A stretch of 64,000 nt of DNA from Gammaproteobacteria bacterium. GTDB lineage: Bacteria > Pseudomonadota > Gammaproteobacteria > Pseudomonadales > Azotimanducaceae. A program made the translations under genes and the position numbers. The stretch spans positions 1-64,000 of the forward strand of contig JAFIFJ010000021.1 of NCBI GenBank assembly GCA_020832085.1, read 5' to 3'. This document shows, in pieces, positions 34,876-43,988 of this stretch. Under the pieces are notes generated by a model. It was not told the DNA's origin. It did not search any database and saw only the letters and a program-made list of their open reading frames with translations. Each line of letters starts with the position of its first letter. The first letter of the stretch is position 1.

Positions 34876-36915
34876 ATGACTATCGCCGAACCCTGGCCAG
34901 ATCCCAACGGGACGCGTCCCGCCCGGCTCGACGACAACGGCAGCGATCTGCTCGGCAAGGTGGCCCATGCCGTCGATCACGCCAGTCGTTCCCTCATCGA
35001 CGAACAGCGCGAAGATGGTCATTGGTGCTACGAACTGGAGGCTGACTGTACCATTCCTTCCGAATACATCCTGATGATGCACTTCTGCGACGAGATCGAT
35101 GACGAGCGCCAGCAGCGCATGGCCCGCTACATCCGCCGCAACCAGACCGAGGAAGGCGGTTGGCCGCTCTACTACGGCGGCGAGATCGATATCTCCTGCA
35201 CGGTCAAGGCCTACTTCGCCCTGAAGCTCGCCGGCGATGATCCGGACGCTCCCCACATGGCCCGGGCCCGAAAGGCCATCCTCAATCGCGGTGGCGCCGC
35301 CAAGGCCAATGTCTTCACTCGTATCGTCCTGGCCCAGTTCCGGCAGGTTCCCTGGCGGGCGGTCCCGTTCATTCCCGTGGAGATCATGCTGCTGCCGCGC
35401 TGGTTTCCTTTCCACCTCAGCAAGGTGGCCTACTGGTCCCGGACGGTGATGGTGCCGCTGTTCGTGCTCATGAGCCTGAAGGTTCAGGCGCGCAATCCCA
35501 GCGGCACCAGCATCGCGGAGCTGTTCACCGTTCCGCCCTTCGAGGAAGGTAACTACTTCCCCGTCCGCTCACGGCTGAACTGGCTGCTGCTGCGCATCGA
35601 ACGCACGGCGCGCCTCTTCGAGCCGCTGATTCCCGGGTTCGTCCGCCGCCGGGCCATGGCCAGGGCCGAAGCCTGGATGCTCGAGCGCATGAACGGCGAC
35701 GGCGGCCTGGGCGCCATTTTTCCCGCCATGGTCAACGCCTATGAAGCGCTCGGTGCGCTGGGCTATGCAGCCGACGATCCGATTCGCCGCCAGGCCCGGC
35801 ATGCCATTGAGCTGCTGGTGGTGGAGCGCGACGAGGAGGCCTACTGCCAGCCCTGCGTCTCACCGATCTGGGACACCAGCCTGGCCAGCCATGCCTTGCT
35901 GGAAGCCGGTGACCCGGCGGCCGTCACGGCCGTGGAACGGGGTCTGGACTGGCTAGCAGAGCGGCAGATCACGGCCGCCGGCGACTGGTCGGAACACTGT
36001 CCTGATGTGGAAGGCGGGGGTTGGGCATTCCAGTACCGCAACGACCACTATCCGGATCTGGACGATACCGCGGTGGTGGCCTGGGCCATGCAGCGGGCCG
36101 GCCACGCCCGCCATGCGGACACCATCGAGCGCGCCCGCCGCTGGCTGTGTGCCCTGCAGTCCCGCGACGGCGGCTTTGCGGCCTTCGATGCGGACAATAC
36201 CCACTTCCACCTCAATGAGATTCCGTTTGCCGACCACGGCGCCCTGCTCGATCCGCCCACGGCAGATGTCAGCGCCCGGGTGGGCACCCTGCTCGGAGCC
36301 CTGCCCGAGTCCGAGCGCGGCGACCCGGCGGTGATGGCTGAACTGCTCACTTATCTCGAACGGGAACAGGAACCCGACGGCTCCTGGTTCGGGCGTTGGG
36401 GAACCAACTACATCTATGGCACCTGGTCGGTGCTGCAGGCCCTGGAAACCCTCGGCGTTCCCCGCTCCGACCCGCGGGTTCGCCGCGCTGCGGGCTGGCT
36501 GAAAACCATGCAGAACAGCGATGGCGGTTGGGGCGAGCACAACGACAGCTACGAGCGCGAACCCGGTGAAGGCCATGCCGAGGCAGCGCCTTCCAACATC
36601 GGCAGCACGGCCTTCCAGACGGCCTGGGCCCTGCTCGGACTGATGGCTGCCGGGGAAGGCAACGCGCCGGAGGTGCGGCGTGGCGTCGAGCATCTGCTGG
36701 CCCGGCAGGAACAGGATGGCCTGTGGTCCGACCCCTGGTTCACGGCACCGGGTTTTCCCCGCGTCTTCTACCTGCGCTACCACGGCTACAGCCGCTTCTT
36801 TCCGCTCTGGGCGTTGGCGCGCTACCGCAATGAACAGCGCAGCATTGCAGCCCCCGAGCAGGACGCCGCCGTGGCGGACGCCAGCCGCAGCCTCTCGCCC
36901 GCACCATCGACGTGA
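34876..36915 (+). CDS. shc: squalene-hopene cyclase
   Basis: About 679 residues, membrane-associated triterpene cyclase converting squalene to hopene and hopanol. The protonating DxDD motif (DLDDTAVVAWA) lies near residue 394. QW repeats are visible: QSRDGGFAAFD near 427, QEPDGSWFGRWG near 497, QNSDGGWGEHND near 545. The N-terminal REDGHWCYELEADC and the C-terminal FPRVFYLRYHGYSRFFPLWAL are typical of the family. It follows sqs by 44 bases, and the hpnG start overlaps its stop. Confidence 0.95.
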   Translation: MTIAEPWPDPNGTRPARLDDNGSDLLGKVAHAVDHASRSLIDEQREDGHWCYELEADCTIPSEYILMMHFCDEIDDERQQRMARYIRRNQTEEGGWPLYYGGEIDISCTVKAYFALKLAGDDPDAPHMARARKAILNRGGAAKANVFTRIVLAQFRQVPWRAVPFIPVEIMLLPRWFPFHLSKVAYWSRTVMVPLFVLMSLKVQARNPSGTSIAELFTVPPFEEGNYFPVRSRLNWLLLRIERTARLFEPLIPGFVRRRAMARAEAWMLERMNGDGGLGAIFPAMVNAYEALGALGYAADDPIRRQARHAIELLVVERDEEAYCQPCVSPIWDTSLASHALLEAGDPAAVTAVERGLDWLAERQITAAGDWSEHCPDVEGGGWAFQYRNDHYPDLDDTAVVAWAMQRAGHARHADTIERARRWLCALQSRDGGFAAFDADNTHFHLNEIPFADHGALLDPPTADVSARVGTLLGALPESERGDPAVMAELLTYLEREQEPDGSWFGRWGTNYIYGTWSVLQALETLGVPRSDPRVRRAAGWLKTMQNSDGGWGEHNDSYEREPGEGHAEAAPSNIGSTAFQTAWALLGLMAAGEGNAPEVRRGVEHLLARQEQDGLWSDPWFTAPGFPRVFYLRYHGYSRFFPLWALARYRNEQRSIAAPEQDAAVADASRSLSPAPST

Positions 36916-37574
36916 GCCCCGGCAGGCCTGCGGAAGACCCGGCATCGGCTCCCGCAATCGCCATCGTGGCGCTCGCCGCGGAAGCACGCACGCTGGCGTC
37001 GATGCGCCAGCGCATGGAGGTCCGGGTCTGCGGGCCGGGACCCGAAGCCGCAGCCGCAGCCACCGAATCCTGCATGGCCCGACGCCCCCGACTCATCGTC
37101 AGTTGGGGGGTTGCTGGCGCGCTCGATCCGCAACTGTCTCCAGGCGACCTGCTGCGCCCCGCCACCGTTGCGTCCGCCGGCAGCGAGGAAGGGTTCCACT
37201 GCCTCTGCCCCGACAGCCCCGCATATCGGCTGGTGAGTGTCGCAACGCCCGTAGGCGGCCGTCAGGAACGCCTGGATCTGGCACGCCACAGTGGCGCGGT
37301 GGCCGTGGACATGGAAAGCGCCTCCATCGCTGCCATCTGCCACCGGGAAGGCATACCTTTCCTATGCATCCGGGCCATCTCCGACGGCATCGATCATCAC
37401 CTGCCGGCCTGGGTCGGCGCGCTCATGACACCCGATGGGCAACTGGCTCCCTGGCGCACCCTGGCCGGCGTGCTGCGGGATCCCCTCGCCCTGCCCGACC
37501 TGATCCGTGCAGGCCTGGGCTTCCGTCGCGCGCTGCGCAGTCTCGAACGCTACGCAGCCCAGTTTGAACCCTGA
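36912..37574 (+). CDS. hpnG: hopanoid nucleoside phosphorylase HpnG
   Basis: A 220-residue protein of the nucleoside-phosphorylase fold that removes adenine from adenosylhopane to give ribosylhopane in bacteriohopanetetrol synthesis. It has VSWGVAGALDPQLSPGDLL near 65 and AVDMESASIAAICHREGIPF near 130, with the nucleobase-binding acidic/glutamate pattern (DMESA). GTG 36912 overlaps the cyclase stop (GTGA). HpnH, which makes the substrate, is not in the window. Confidence 0.85.
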   Translation: MSPGRPAEDPASAPAIAIVALAAEARTLASMRQRMEVRVCGPGPEAAAAATESCMARRPRLIVSWGVAGALDPQLSPGDLLRPATVASAGSEEGFHCLCPDSPAYRLVSVATPVGGRQERLDLARHSGAVAVDMESASIAAICHREGIPFLCIRAISDGIDHHLPAWVGALMTPDGQLAPWRTLAGVLRDPLALPDLIRAGLGFRRALRSLERYAAQFEP

Positions 37575-37589
37575 ACCCGCAACGCCCTG

Positions 37590-37759
37590 TGTGGGAGTTC
37601 GCCAAGAACGCTCGTTCACGCTGTCGCGGAAGAAACTTGCGATGCGCTGACTGTGGGCGACGCACGCTGCTCCTGGCAGCATGCGCCCACAAGTGCGTGT
37701 TCCAGTCTGAAAAGTTAATTCAAAATCAAACAGTTGTCGCATGTTTCATAAGAGCCGCC
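37590..37759 (+). repeat. REP-like partial repeat C and repeat D1
   Basis: Begins with GTGTGGGAG and carries the shared TTCGCCAAGAACG, GTTCACGCTGTCGCGGAAG and CTGTGGGCG segments up to about 37659, then diverges. 37695-37758 (GCGTGTTCCAGTCTGAAAAG ...) is a separate AT-rich element, D1, repeated at 38017-38080. GTGGGAG heads are typical of REP elements in Pseudomonas-like genomes. No RAYT transposase is seen. Confidence 0.7.
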
Positions 37760-37761
37760 AT

Positions 37762-37942
37762 GAACGTTGTTCGTTCACGCTGTCGCGGAAGAAACTTGCG
37801 ATGTGCTAACTGTGGGCGCATTTCATCTGGAATGAAATGCGTCGCACGAAGTGCGCCGCGAAGCGGGGCGCGCCATGGATGGCGCGCAACAGAGCGCTAG
37901 CGCCCGCAGGGCGATGCGCCGATTGGCATGACATTCAGCGAA
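37762..37942 (+). repeat. dispersed palindromic repeat, copy B
   Basis: A direct-orientation copy of the element whose inverted copy is at 1-187. It has the same internal palindromes (GCGCGCCATGGATGGCGCGC, AGCGCTAGCGC) and the head GTTCACGCTGTCGCGGAAG. A short ORF can be read through it, but it is not a gene. Only a few percent of bases differ between the two copies, which suggests recent amplification or gene conversion. Confidence 0.85.
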
Positions 37943-37984
37943 GCCGGTGCCTTCAGTTTCGGCACAACGCCTCGCAATCGGCCC

Positions 37985-38080
37985 ATTCGCTGCGCGAATA
38001 GGGCTCTCCCACACGGGCGTGTTCCAATCTGAAAAGTTGATTCAAAACCAAATAGTAGTCGTTTGTTTCACAAGAGGTGG
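37985..38080 (-). repeat. REP hairpin and repeat D2
   Basis: On the minus strand GTGTGGGAG (38014-38006) is followed by a hairpin ATTCGC-GCA-GCGAAT (37999-37985), the standard REP layout. 38017-38080 is the second copy of element D (GCGTGTTCCAATCTGAAAAG ...), differing from D1 (37695-37758) at about ten positions. With the GTGTGGGAG at 37590 it makes inverted ends bounding a 425-base composite. The gap 37575-38081 contains nothing else. Confidence 0.65.
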
Positions 38081-38081
38081 A

Positions 38082-38909
38082 TCAGAGGGGGTTTGCGGTA
38101 TGGGTCTCGATGAAGTCCAGCAAGGCCTGCATGGATTCATCGTCCGGCAGGTTCAGGGTGTAGAAAATGGTGCGATGATCGCGGCGACGCACTTCGATCA
38201 GGCGCGGTTCTGCAGCACCCGCCTGGCGCAGCGCTGCCGCGAAGTCGACGTTCTCTGCCTTGCGCGCGTCGTCGTCGCCGTCCGCATACAGCAGCAGCAT
38301 GGGTGCCAAGTCCGCATCCACGTGGGCCGCGGGAGACGCCTGCTGCCAGGCGTCGGGGTCCTCGCCCCAGACTGACTTCGGGCGTTCCGGCGCCAGCCTC
38401 GGAACGTGGAAGAAGCCCGAGATTGGCGCCACGCCCCGCAGCAGCTTGCGGTCCAGGCCGGCCGCCTCGAGCCAGCGGGCGTCGGTAGCCAGCAGGGCGG
38501 CCAGATAGCCGCCCGATGAGTGCCCCGCGACGATGAGACGGCGCGGGTCGGCGCCGAATCGCGAAGCATTGGCGACGGCCCAGGCCACTGCGGCGGCGGC
38601 ATCCTGAACGTGGGCAGGATGAGTCACGGCGGGCGAGAAGCGGTGATTGGGCGCGACGGTGACAATGCCTTCCAGCGCCAGCCGCTGACCCACATGGGCC
38701 GCCAGGGCCTTGTCGCCGAACAGCAGACCTCCGCCGTGGATGAACACCAGCAGTGGCGCCCCTTCGGCGTTTGCCGGCGCGTAGACATCCAGGGTCTGGC
38801 GAACGTCGCCGCTCGGGGTATAAGCCACGTCATGGTGAATGCTCAGGCGCTGGGGCGTGGCGCTGCCCACAGCCAGCATCGTCGCCATGACGAGCAGCAG
38901 TTCAGTCAC
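38082..38909 (-). CDS. secreted alpha/beta-hydrolase (esterase)
   Basis: A 275-residue hydrolase of the BD-FAE/HSL-like group. A short signal peptide (LLLVMATMLAVGSATPQ) is followed by the oxyanion HGGG (residues 60-63), the nucleophile elbow GHSSGG near 130 and a C-terminal histidine in the RRRDHRTIFYTL segment. The acid is likely an aspartate near LLYADGDDD. Substrates could be esters or hemiacetals of short carboxylates. The start overlaps the DUF169 gene stop by 8 bases. Confidence 0.85.
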   Translation of the reverse strand: MTELLLVMATMLAVGSATPQRLSIHHDVAYTPSGDVRQTLDVYAPANAEGAPLLVFIHGGGLLFGDKALAAHVGQRLALEGIVTVAPNHRFSPAVTHPAHVQDAAAAVAWAVANASRFGADPRRLIVAGHSSGGYLAALLATDARWLEAAGLDRKLLRGVAPISGFFHVPRLAPERPKSVWGEDPDAWQQASPAAHVDADLAPMLLLYADGDDDARKAENVDFAAALRQAGAAEPRLIEVRRRDHRTIFYTLNLPDDESMQALLDFIETHTANPL

Positions 38910-39717
38910 CGTAGCTCACTCCCATGCCGGCCCGGACGTCGTTGTTCACCCCGTAGGGAGCGATGGGATAGCGCAGGCCGTTGCCCGCCAGATGCTCCAG
39001 GCCGTCGATCACGCCCGGCAGGAAGCTGGGCGGCAGGGCCATCAGCAACTCGTCTTCCATCACGCCGCCGTAGCGGCGCTCGGCGAAGCAGGGCAGGGAC
39101 AGGCTCGGCTCACCGGAGGCCAGCGCGCGCCCCCAGGAATCGGCGCAGGCGGATTCCCCCACGCAACCCCACTGCAGCTTGCGGTAGCCGCTCCACTGCA
39201 GGCCGTTGATGAACAGGATCATCTGGGCCGGCGTGGCGTAGATCAGACAGATGTCCGGTGGATCGAGGCGGCCGCTGCCCAGGGGGCTGACCGCCATGGC
39301 CTCGAAGCGACCGTAGGGGACGTGATCCATGGCTGCCTGATGGGCGGCGGCGTCCTCGGCCGTGGCATACCAGACTCCGGTCATGCGCTTGCCCGAAAGC
39401 CATTCCTCGTCGCGGGGATGCAGGCCGATGACGACGCCGCACTGGGCCCCGACGAGGTCCTCGGCGGTGATGCCCACGGTCCAGCCGTTTCTGGATGCCT
39501 GACCGACGATCTGGTCCGTGGTGTGGACGGCCTTCGGTCTGCGGATGCGCGGGATGGCCTCCATGTCCTCCCGCCGCGCAAACATTTTCATGCCAATGGG
39601 TGTCGTGCGCAGGCGCAGCAGCCGATTGAGATCGCCCACCAGGGCGGGCCAGTCGTAGCTGCCTGGGTTCCGGTTGCTGCCCCGATCGCTTGCAATGTGC
39701 GGGTCTTGCTGCGCCAT
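38902..39717 (-). CDS. DUF169 family protein
   Basis: About 271 residues. The N-terminal LNRLLRLRTTPIGMKMF (near 27-43) and the central ICLIYATPAQMILFINGL near 155 match DUF169, found in bacteria and archaea. Several cysteines (AQCGVV, WGCVGESACADS, LPCFAERR) may bind metal. No enzymatic role is known. ATG 39717 has GGGGAGACG upstream. It is co-transcribed with the esterase and divergent from the PPOX gene. Confidence 0.75.
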   Translation of the reverse strand: MAQQDPHIASDRGSNRNPGSYDWPALVGDLNRLLRLRTTPIGMKMFARREDMEAIPRIRRPKAVHTTDQIVGQASRNGWTVGITAEDLVGAQCGVVIGLHPRDEEWLSGKRMTGVWYATAEDAAAHQAAMDHVPYGRFEAMAVSPLGSGRLDPPDICLIYATPAQMILFINGLQWSGYRKLQWGCVGESACADSWGRALASGEPSLSLPCFAERRYGGVMEDELLMALPPSFLPGVIDGLEHLAGNGLRYPIAPYGVNNDVRAGMGVSYGD

Positions 39718-39820
39718 GTTCCGTCTCCCCTCGCGACCGTGGGCCATTCTGGCTGGCCGCTGGCAGGCTGTCATCCTGGGGCCATTCTGTGGGAATCTGC
39801 GGCCTGGGCCCAATCGAGCA

Positions 39821-40252
39821 ATGGTCATGAAGTACAGCGAACTCGATGTATCGGAACGACGGCGGCTGCATGACGCCATCTACCTCAATCTCGGCACCTT
39901 CCGCCGCGATGGAAGGGTGGTGCGTACGCCGGTCTGGTTCGCGGAGGTCGACGGCTTCTTCTGGGTATTCACCGCCGGCAACGCGGGCAAAGTGAAGCGG
40001 CTCGCCAACGACGCCCGTTGCGAGATCGCGCGCTGCGACGCCTGGGGCGGACACCTCGGTCCCTGGGTGACCGCCTGCGGGGAGCGCATCGAGGATGCGG
40101 AGCTCGAAAAGATCGGCTACCGGGCCCTGCGTGCCAAGTATGGCTGGCAGATGCAGTTGACCGATCTGCTGTCGAGGCTGTCGGGTCGATTCCATCAGCG
40201 TGCGATGCTGCGCCTTAGACCGGGGCCACAGGAGTCTTTTGCCGGAGATTGA
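39821..40252 (+). CDS. PPOX-class (split-barrel) flavin/F420-binding protein
   Basis: About 143 residues of the pyridoxamine-phosphate-oxidase-like split barrel. The pattern RDGRVVRTPVWFAEVDGFFWVFT, seen in parts (GRVVRTPVWF; FWVFTAGNAGKVKRLAND), is typical of PPOX-class F420-dependent or FMN proteins. Cofactor and substrate are not clear. ATG 39821 or ATG 39827 is the likely start. A longer upstream extension (39674) has no support. Confidence 0.75.
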   Translation: MVMKYSELDVSERRRLHDAIYLNLGTFRRDGRVVRTPVWFAEVDGFFWVFTAGNAGKVKRLANDARCEIARCDAWGGHLGPWVTACGERIEDAELEKIGYRALRAKYGWQMQLTDLLSRLSGRFHQRAMLRLRPGPQESFAGD

Positions 40253-40398
40253 CCGGCAACCCCGGCAGCGGATGCAGGACGGCGCCGCAACGCGCTATGC
40301 TCGGGGCAGTACCGCAACAGGCAGCCTGATCGCAGTCTCGATCAGGTGGTTCCCGGCGGTTCGCAGCAATGCGGTCGCCGCAACGAAGGAGTTGCTCA

Positions 40399-41799
40399 GT
40401 GCCGGCCAAGCGTCCTGCCACCCTAGGTGAACTCCGCTCCACGGGGTTCGACATCCTGCCCATACGCGAGGAGATGCGGCGCAACCTCATGCGCAAGCTT
40501 GCCGATGGCGAGGATCTGCTCCCCGGCATCGTGGGCTACGAAGATACCGTCATTCCCCAGCTCGAAAACGCCATCCTCGCCGGTCAGGACATCATCCTGC
40601 TCGGGGAGCGCGGGCAGGGTAAGACCCGCATCATCCGCTCCCTCACCGGACTCCTCGACGAGTGGACCCCGGTGCTCGATGGCGTGGACATTCCCGAGCA
40701 CCCCTTCGCGCCCATCAGCGCCCAGGGCAAGGCGCTGGTGGCCGAGTCGGGTGACGACACCCCGATCCGCTGGCTGCATCGCAGCGAGCGCTACGGCGAG
40801 AAGCTGGCGACTCCGGATATCACGATTGCCGATCTGATTGGCGAGGTGGATCCCATCCGTATCGCCGAAGGGCGTTACCTTTCCGATGAGCTCGCCCTGT
40901 CCTATGGCCTCATCCCGCGAACCAATCGCGGCATCTTCGCCATCAACGAGCTGCCGGACCTGGCGGAGCGCATCCAGGTCGGCCTGCTCAACGTGATGGA
41001 GGAGCGGGATGTGCAGATCCGCGGCCACCGCGTGCGCCTGCCGCTGGACGTGTTCATCGTCGCCACTGCAAACCCCGAGGATTACACCAATCGTGGCCGC
41101 ATCATCACGCCTTTGAAGGATCGTTACGGCGCCCAGATCCGCACCCACTATCCTGAGACTGTGGAGCAGGAAATCCGGGTGATGGAGCAGGAGTTCAGCC
41201 GCCTGGACATGGGTGAGTACCGGGTGATCGTCCCGGCCTTCATCAAGGAGGTTCTGGCCGAGCTCACCCGCCTGTGCCGGAGTTCGCCGGACGTCAGTCA
41301 GCGCTCTGGCGTGTCCGTGCGGGCGTCCGTGGCCAACTACGAGACGGTGCTGGCCAATGCCCTGCGCCGCGCCATTCGGACCGGTGAACAGGACGTGGTG
41401 CCGCGGATCTGCGATCTGCCCTTTGCCCTGGCCTCCATGCTCGGCAAGGTGGAGTTCGAGGCCTTCGAGGAAGGTCGCGAGCCGCGCATACTCGCCAAGC
41501 TGCTCGATCAGGCCATCGCCGAGGTGTTCCGACGCTACGTGGACTTCGACCGGCTCGACGAAGTGGTGGAGGCCTTCAGCGAGGGTGGCAGCGTGGAGGT
41601 GGGTGAGGCGATGCCGAGCACGGCCTACGCCAAGGCGCTGGAAACGGCAGGGCTTGCCGAGGTGGTGGCGCAGCTGGCACCAGATGGCAACTCTGCGGTC
41701 CGGGCATCCGCCTGCGAGTTGGTACTCGAAGGCCTGCACCTGAACAAGCTTCTGAACAAGGACAGCATTGCCGGCCAGACCATCTATCGAGGTCATTGA
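40399..41799 (+). CDS. AAA+ ATPase, MoxR/Mg-chelatase-I-like
   Basis: A 466-residue AAA+ protein. Walker A GERGQGKT is at residues 69-76. The Walker B region is GIFAINELPDL, in which the usual aspartate is asparagine (may be a family trait). The sensor and arginine elements VATANPEDYTNRGRI and PLKDRYGAQI follow. GTG 40399 is chosen because AAGGAG lies seven bases upstream. It is followed after one base by a VWA protein. Such ATPase-VWA pairs act as chaperone or metal-insertion machines, but the target is unknown. Confidence 0.85.
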   Translation: MPAKRPATLGELRSTGFDILPIREEMRRNLMRKLADGEDLLPGIVGYEDTVIPQLENAILAGQDIILLGERGQGKTRIIRSLTGLLDEWTPVLDGVDIPEHPFAPISAQGKALVAESGDDTPIRWLHRSERYGEKLATPDITIADLIGEVDPIRIAEGRYLSDELALSYGLIPRTNRGIFAINELPDLAERIQVGLLNVMEERDVQIRGHRVRLPLDVFIVATANPEDYTNRGRIITPLKDRYGAQIRTHYPETVEQEIRVMEQEFSRLDMGEYRVIVPAFIKEVLAELTRLCRSSPDVSQRSGVSVRASVANYETVLANALRRAIRTGEQDVVPRICDLPFALASMLGKVEFEAFEEGREPRILAKLLDQAIAEVFRRYVDFDRLDEVVEAFSEGGSVEVGEAMPSTAYAKALETAGLAEVVAQLAPDGNSAVRASACELVLEGLHLNKLLNKDSIAGQTIYRGH

Positions 41800-41800
41800 C

Positions 41801-43813
41801 ATGCCCATCGGCGGTCAACGTTTTCGCTACTCGACCTGGGACGGTTCCCAGGCAGACCGCTTCCCCTCGGCCGACGAACTCATGGGCGAGCTGGCCGAGG
41901 ATCTGCTGCAGTCCGGCGATCTGCGCTCCGCCCTGAACAACCTCATGCAGCGCGGTTTCCGCATGCAGGGCGCGCCCATGCAGGGGCTGCGGGACATGTT
42001 GCGGCAGGTCCGCCGCCAGCGCCGTGAGCGGCTCGAGCGCTACGATCTCGGCAGCATCATGGAAGGCCTGCGGGAGGAACTCGACGCCATCGTCGAACTC
42101 GAGCGTGCGACCCTCGATGCCATGGAAGGGGATCGGGACGGGGCGGATTCGCCTGACAACTTCGCCCAGTCGCTGATGGGCGACATGGCCAGCGTCAAGC
42201 GTGACCGGCTCGACGCCCTGCCTGAAGATCCTGCCGCCCGGATGCAGGCGCTGAGCGACTACGAGTTCGTCGACCCCGAGGCCCAGAAGCGCTATCAGGA
42301 ACTCGTCGACGAGCTCAAGCAGGCCATGACCCGCAGCTTCTTCCGCGATGTGGAGAAGATGGTCCGGGAGATGTCCGCCGGCGACATCCAGCGCATGAAG
42401 GACATGGTGCGCGATCTCAATGCCATGCTGGTCAAGCGCATCGCCGGCGAGGATCCGGGCTTCGAAGACTTCATGGCCAAATATGGTGACATGTTCGGCG
42501 ACGACCCGCCCCGTTCCTTGGACGAGCTGATCGAGCAGATGCAGGCGCAGATGGCCGCCATGCAGTCCCTGATGATGTCCCTGCCCACGAGCCAGTACGA
42601 GCAGCTGCAGAAGCTGCTCAGCGATCGCCTCGGCGATGCCGAACTCGATGCCGCCCTGCGCAAGCTGATGCAGAAGCTCGATTTCCTCGACCCCGGCAAG
42701 GGTCAGCGCTATCGCTTCTCGGGCGACGAACCCATCGATCTCGAAGCGGCCATGGACCTGATGGGGGAAATGCAGGGCTTCGAGGATCTCGAAGCCCAGC
42801 TGCAGGCGGCCCAGATGGATGGGGATCTCTCCCATGTGGACCTCGATCAGCTGCGCGAGACCCTCGGCGAGGAAGCCGTCGATGCCATCGAACAGATGCA
42901 GAAGCTGCTCGAAGTGCTCGAAGAGGCCGGCTTCATCGATCGCAATGCGGAAGGCTTCGAGCTGACCCCCCGCGGCATGCGCATGATCGGCCAGAAGGCC
43001 CTCGGGGAGATCTTCAGGGCGCTGCGGCGCCAGAGCCTCGGCAACCATGCCCTGCCCGAGCAGGGGCGTTTCGGCGACCGTGTGGAAGAAACCAAGGTTC
43101 ACGAGTACGGCGACCCCTTCAACCTGCACATGGCGCGAACGCTGCAGAATGCCCTGCGCAGGCAGGGGCCGGGAACGCCGGTGCAGCTGGCACCGGAAGA
43201 CTTCGAGATCTACCGCAACGAGACGGTGACCCGCACCGCCACGGTGATGCTGGTGGATCTGTCCTGGTCCATGGAGCTGCGCGGGGCCTTCCCGGCGGCG
43301 AAGAAAGTGGCCATGGCCCTGAACAACCTGATCACGTCGGCCTACCCCCGCGACAGTTTCCACGTCGTCGGGTTCTCGGCCTATGCCAAGGAACTTGCCT
43401 CCCACGAGGTGCCCTTTCTGACCGTGGACGAGTACGTTCTCGGTACCAACATCCAGCATGCCCTGCTGATTGCCGAGCGCCTGCTGGCGCGGGAGCAGGG
43501 CGGATCGAAGCAGATCCTCATGATCACGGACGGAGAACCCACGGCCCACATCGAGCAGGGCCGGGCCCAGTTCGCCTATCCGCCCACCCCCCAGACCATC
43601 CGCGAAACCCTGAAGGCGGTGAAGCGCTGTACCCGCTCCAACATCACCATCAACACCTTCATGCTCGACGAAAGCTACTACCTGAAGGCCTTCATGGATC
43701 AGGTCAGCCAGATCAATGGCGGCCGGGTGTTCTATTCGTCGCCGGAGAAACTCGGCGAATATGTCCTGGTGGACTACGTCCAGCACAAACGCAAGGTGCT
43801 GGGCGGGCGCTGA
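41801..43813 (+). CDS. VWA-domain protein, partner of AAA+ ATPase
   Basis: About 670 residues. A long helical N-terminal region (many RRQRRERLER and MQAQMAAMQSL segments) leads to a C-terminal von Willebrand A domain. The metal-binding MIDAS motif DLSWS is near residue 485, and ITDGEPTAHI near 570. It resembles ChlD-type partners of AAA+ chelatase or MoxR proteins. ATG 41801 is one base after the ATPase stop, so the two are stoichiometric partners. Confidence 0.85.
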   Translation: MPIGGQRFRYSTWDGSQADRFPSADELMGELAEDLLQSGDLRSALNNLMQRGFRMQGAPMQGLRDMLRQVRRQRRERLERYDLGSIMEGLREELDAIVELERATLDAMEGDRDGADSPDNFAQSLMGDMASVKRDRLDALPEDPAARMQALSDYEFVDPEAQKRYQELVDELKQAMTRSFFRDVEKMVREMSAGDIQRMKDMVRDLNAMLVKRIAGEDPGFEDFMAKYGDMFGDDPPRSLDELIEQMQAQMAAMQSLMMSLPTSQYEQLQKLLSDRLGDAELDAALRKLMQKLDFLDPGKGQRYRFSGDEPIDLEAAMDLMGEMQGFEDLEAQLQAAQMDGDLSHVDLDQLRETLGEEAVDAIEQMQKLLEVLEEAGFIDRNAEGFELTPRGMRMIGQKALGEIFRALRRQSLGNHALPEQGRFGDRVEETKVHEYGDPFNLHMARTLQNALRRQGPGTPVQLAPEDFEIYRNETVTRTATVMLVDLSWSMELRGAFPAAKKVAMALNNLITSAYPRDSFHVVGFSAYAKELASHEVPFLTVDEYVLGTNIQHALLIAERLLAREQGGSKQILMITDGEPTAHIEQGRAQFAYPPTPQTIRETLKAVKRCTRSNITINTFMLDESYYLKAFMDQVSQINGGRVFYSSPEKLGEYVLVDYVQHKRKVLGGR

Positions 43814-43938
43814 GTCCGCCCATCGGTTCCAGGCAATCTGTCCCTAAGGACGTCCACAAGCCGTGCACGCCCGCCCGTTCGGCACCGTTTCGGCGCACGC
43901 CGTTCGCCCGGCAACGTCAGTTCCCGGTTCATAGCCGG

Positions 43939-43955
43939 TTGGCACGCGAATTGTC
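43939..43955 (+). promoter_or_regulatory. sigma-54-like site before amine oxidase
   Basis: TTGGCACGCGAATTGTC has a perfect -24 element and correct 10-base spacing, but the -12 GC is GT. The start of transcription would be near 43965, 24 bases before the amine-oxidase ATG. It is a degenerate candidate. Confidence 0.3.
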
Positions 43956-43988
43956 TCCTGTTCCAGGTTGATTCCGCTTGGGACTGCC

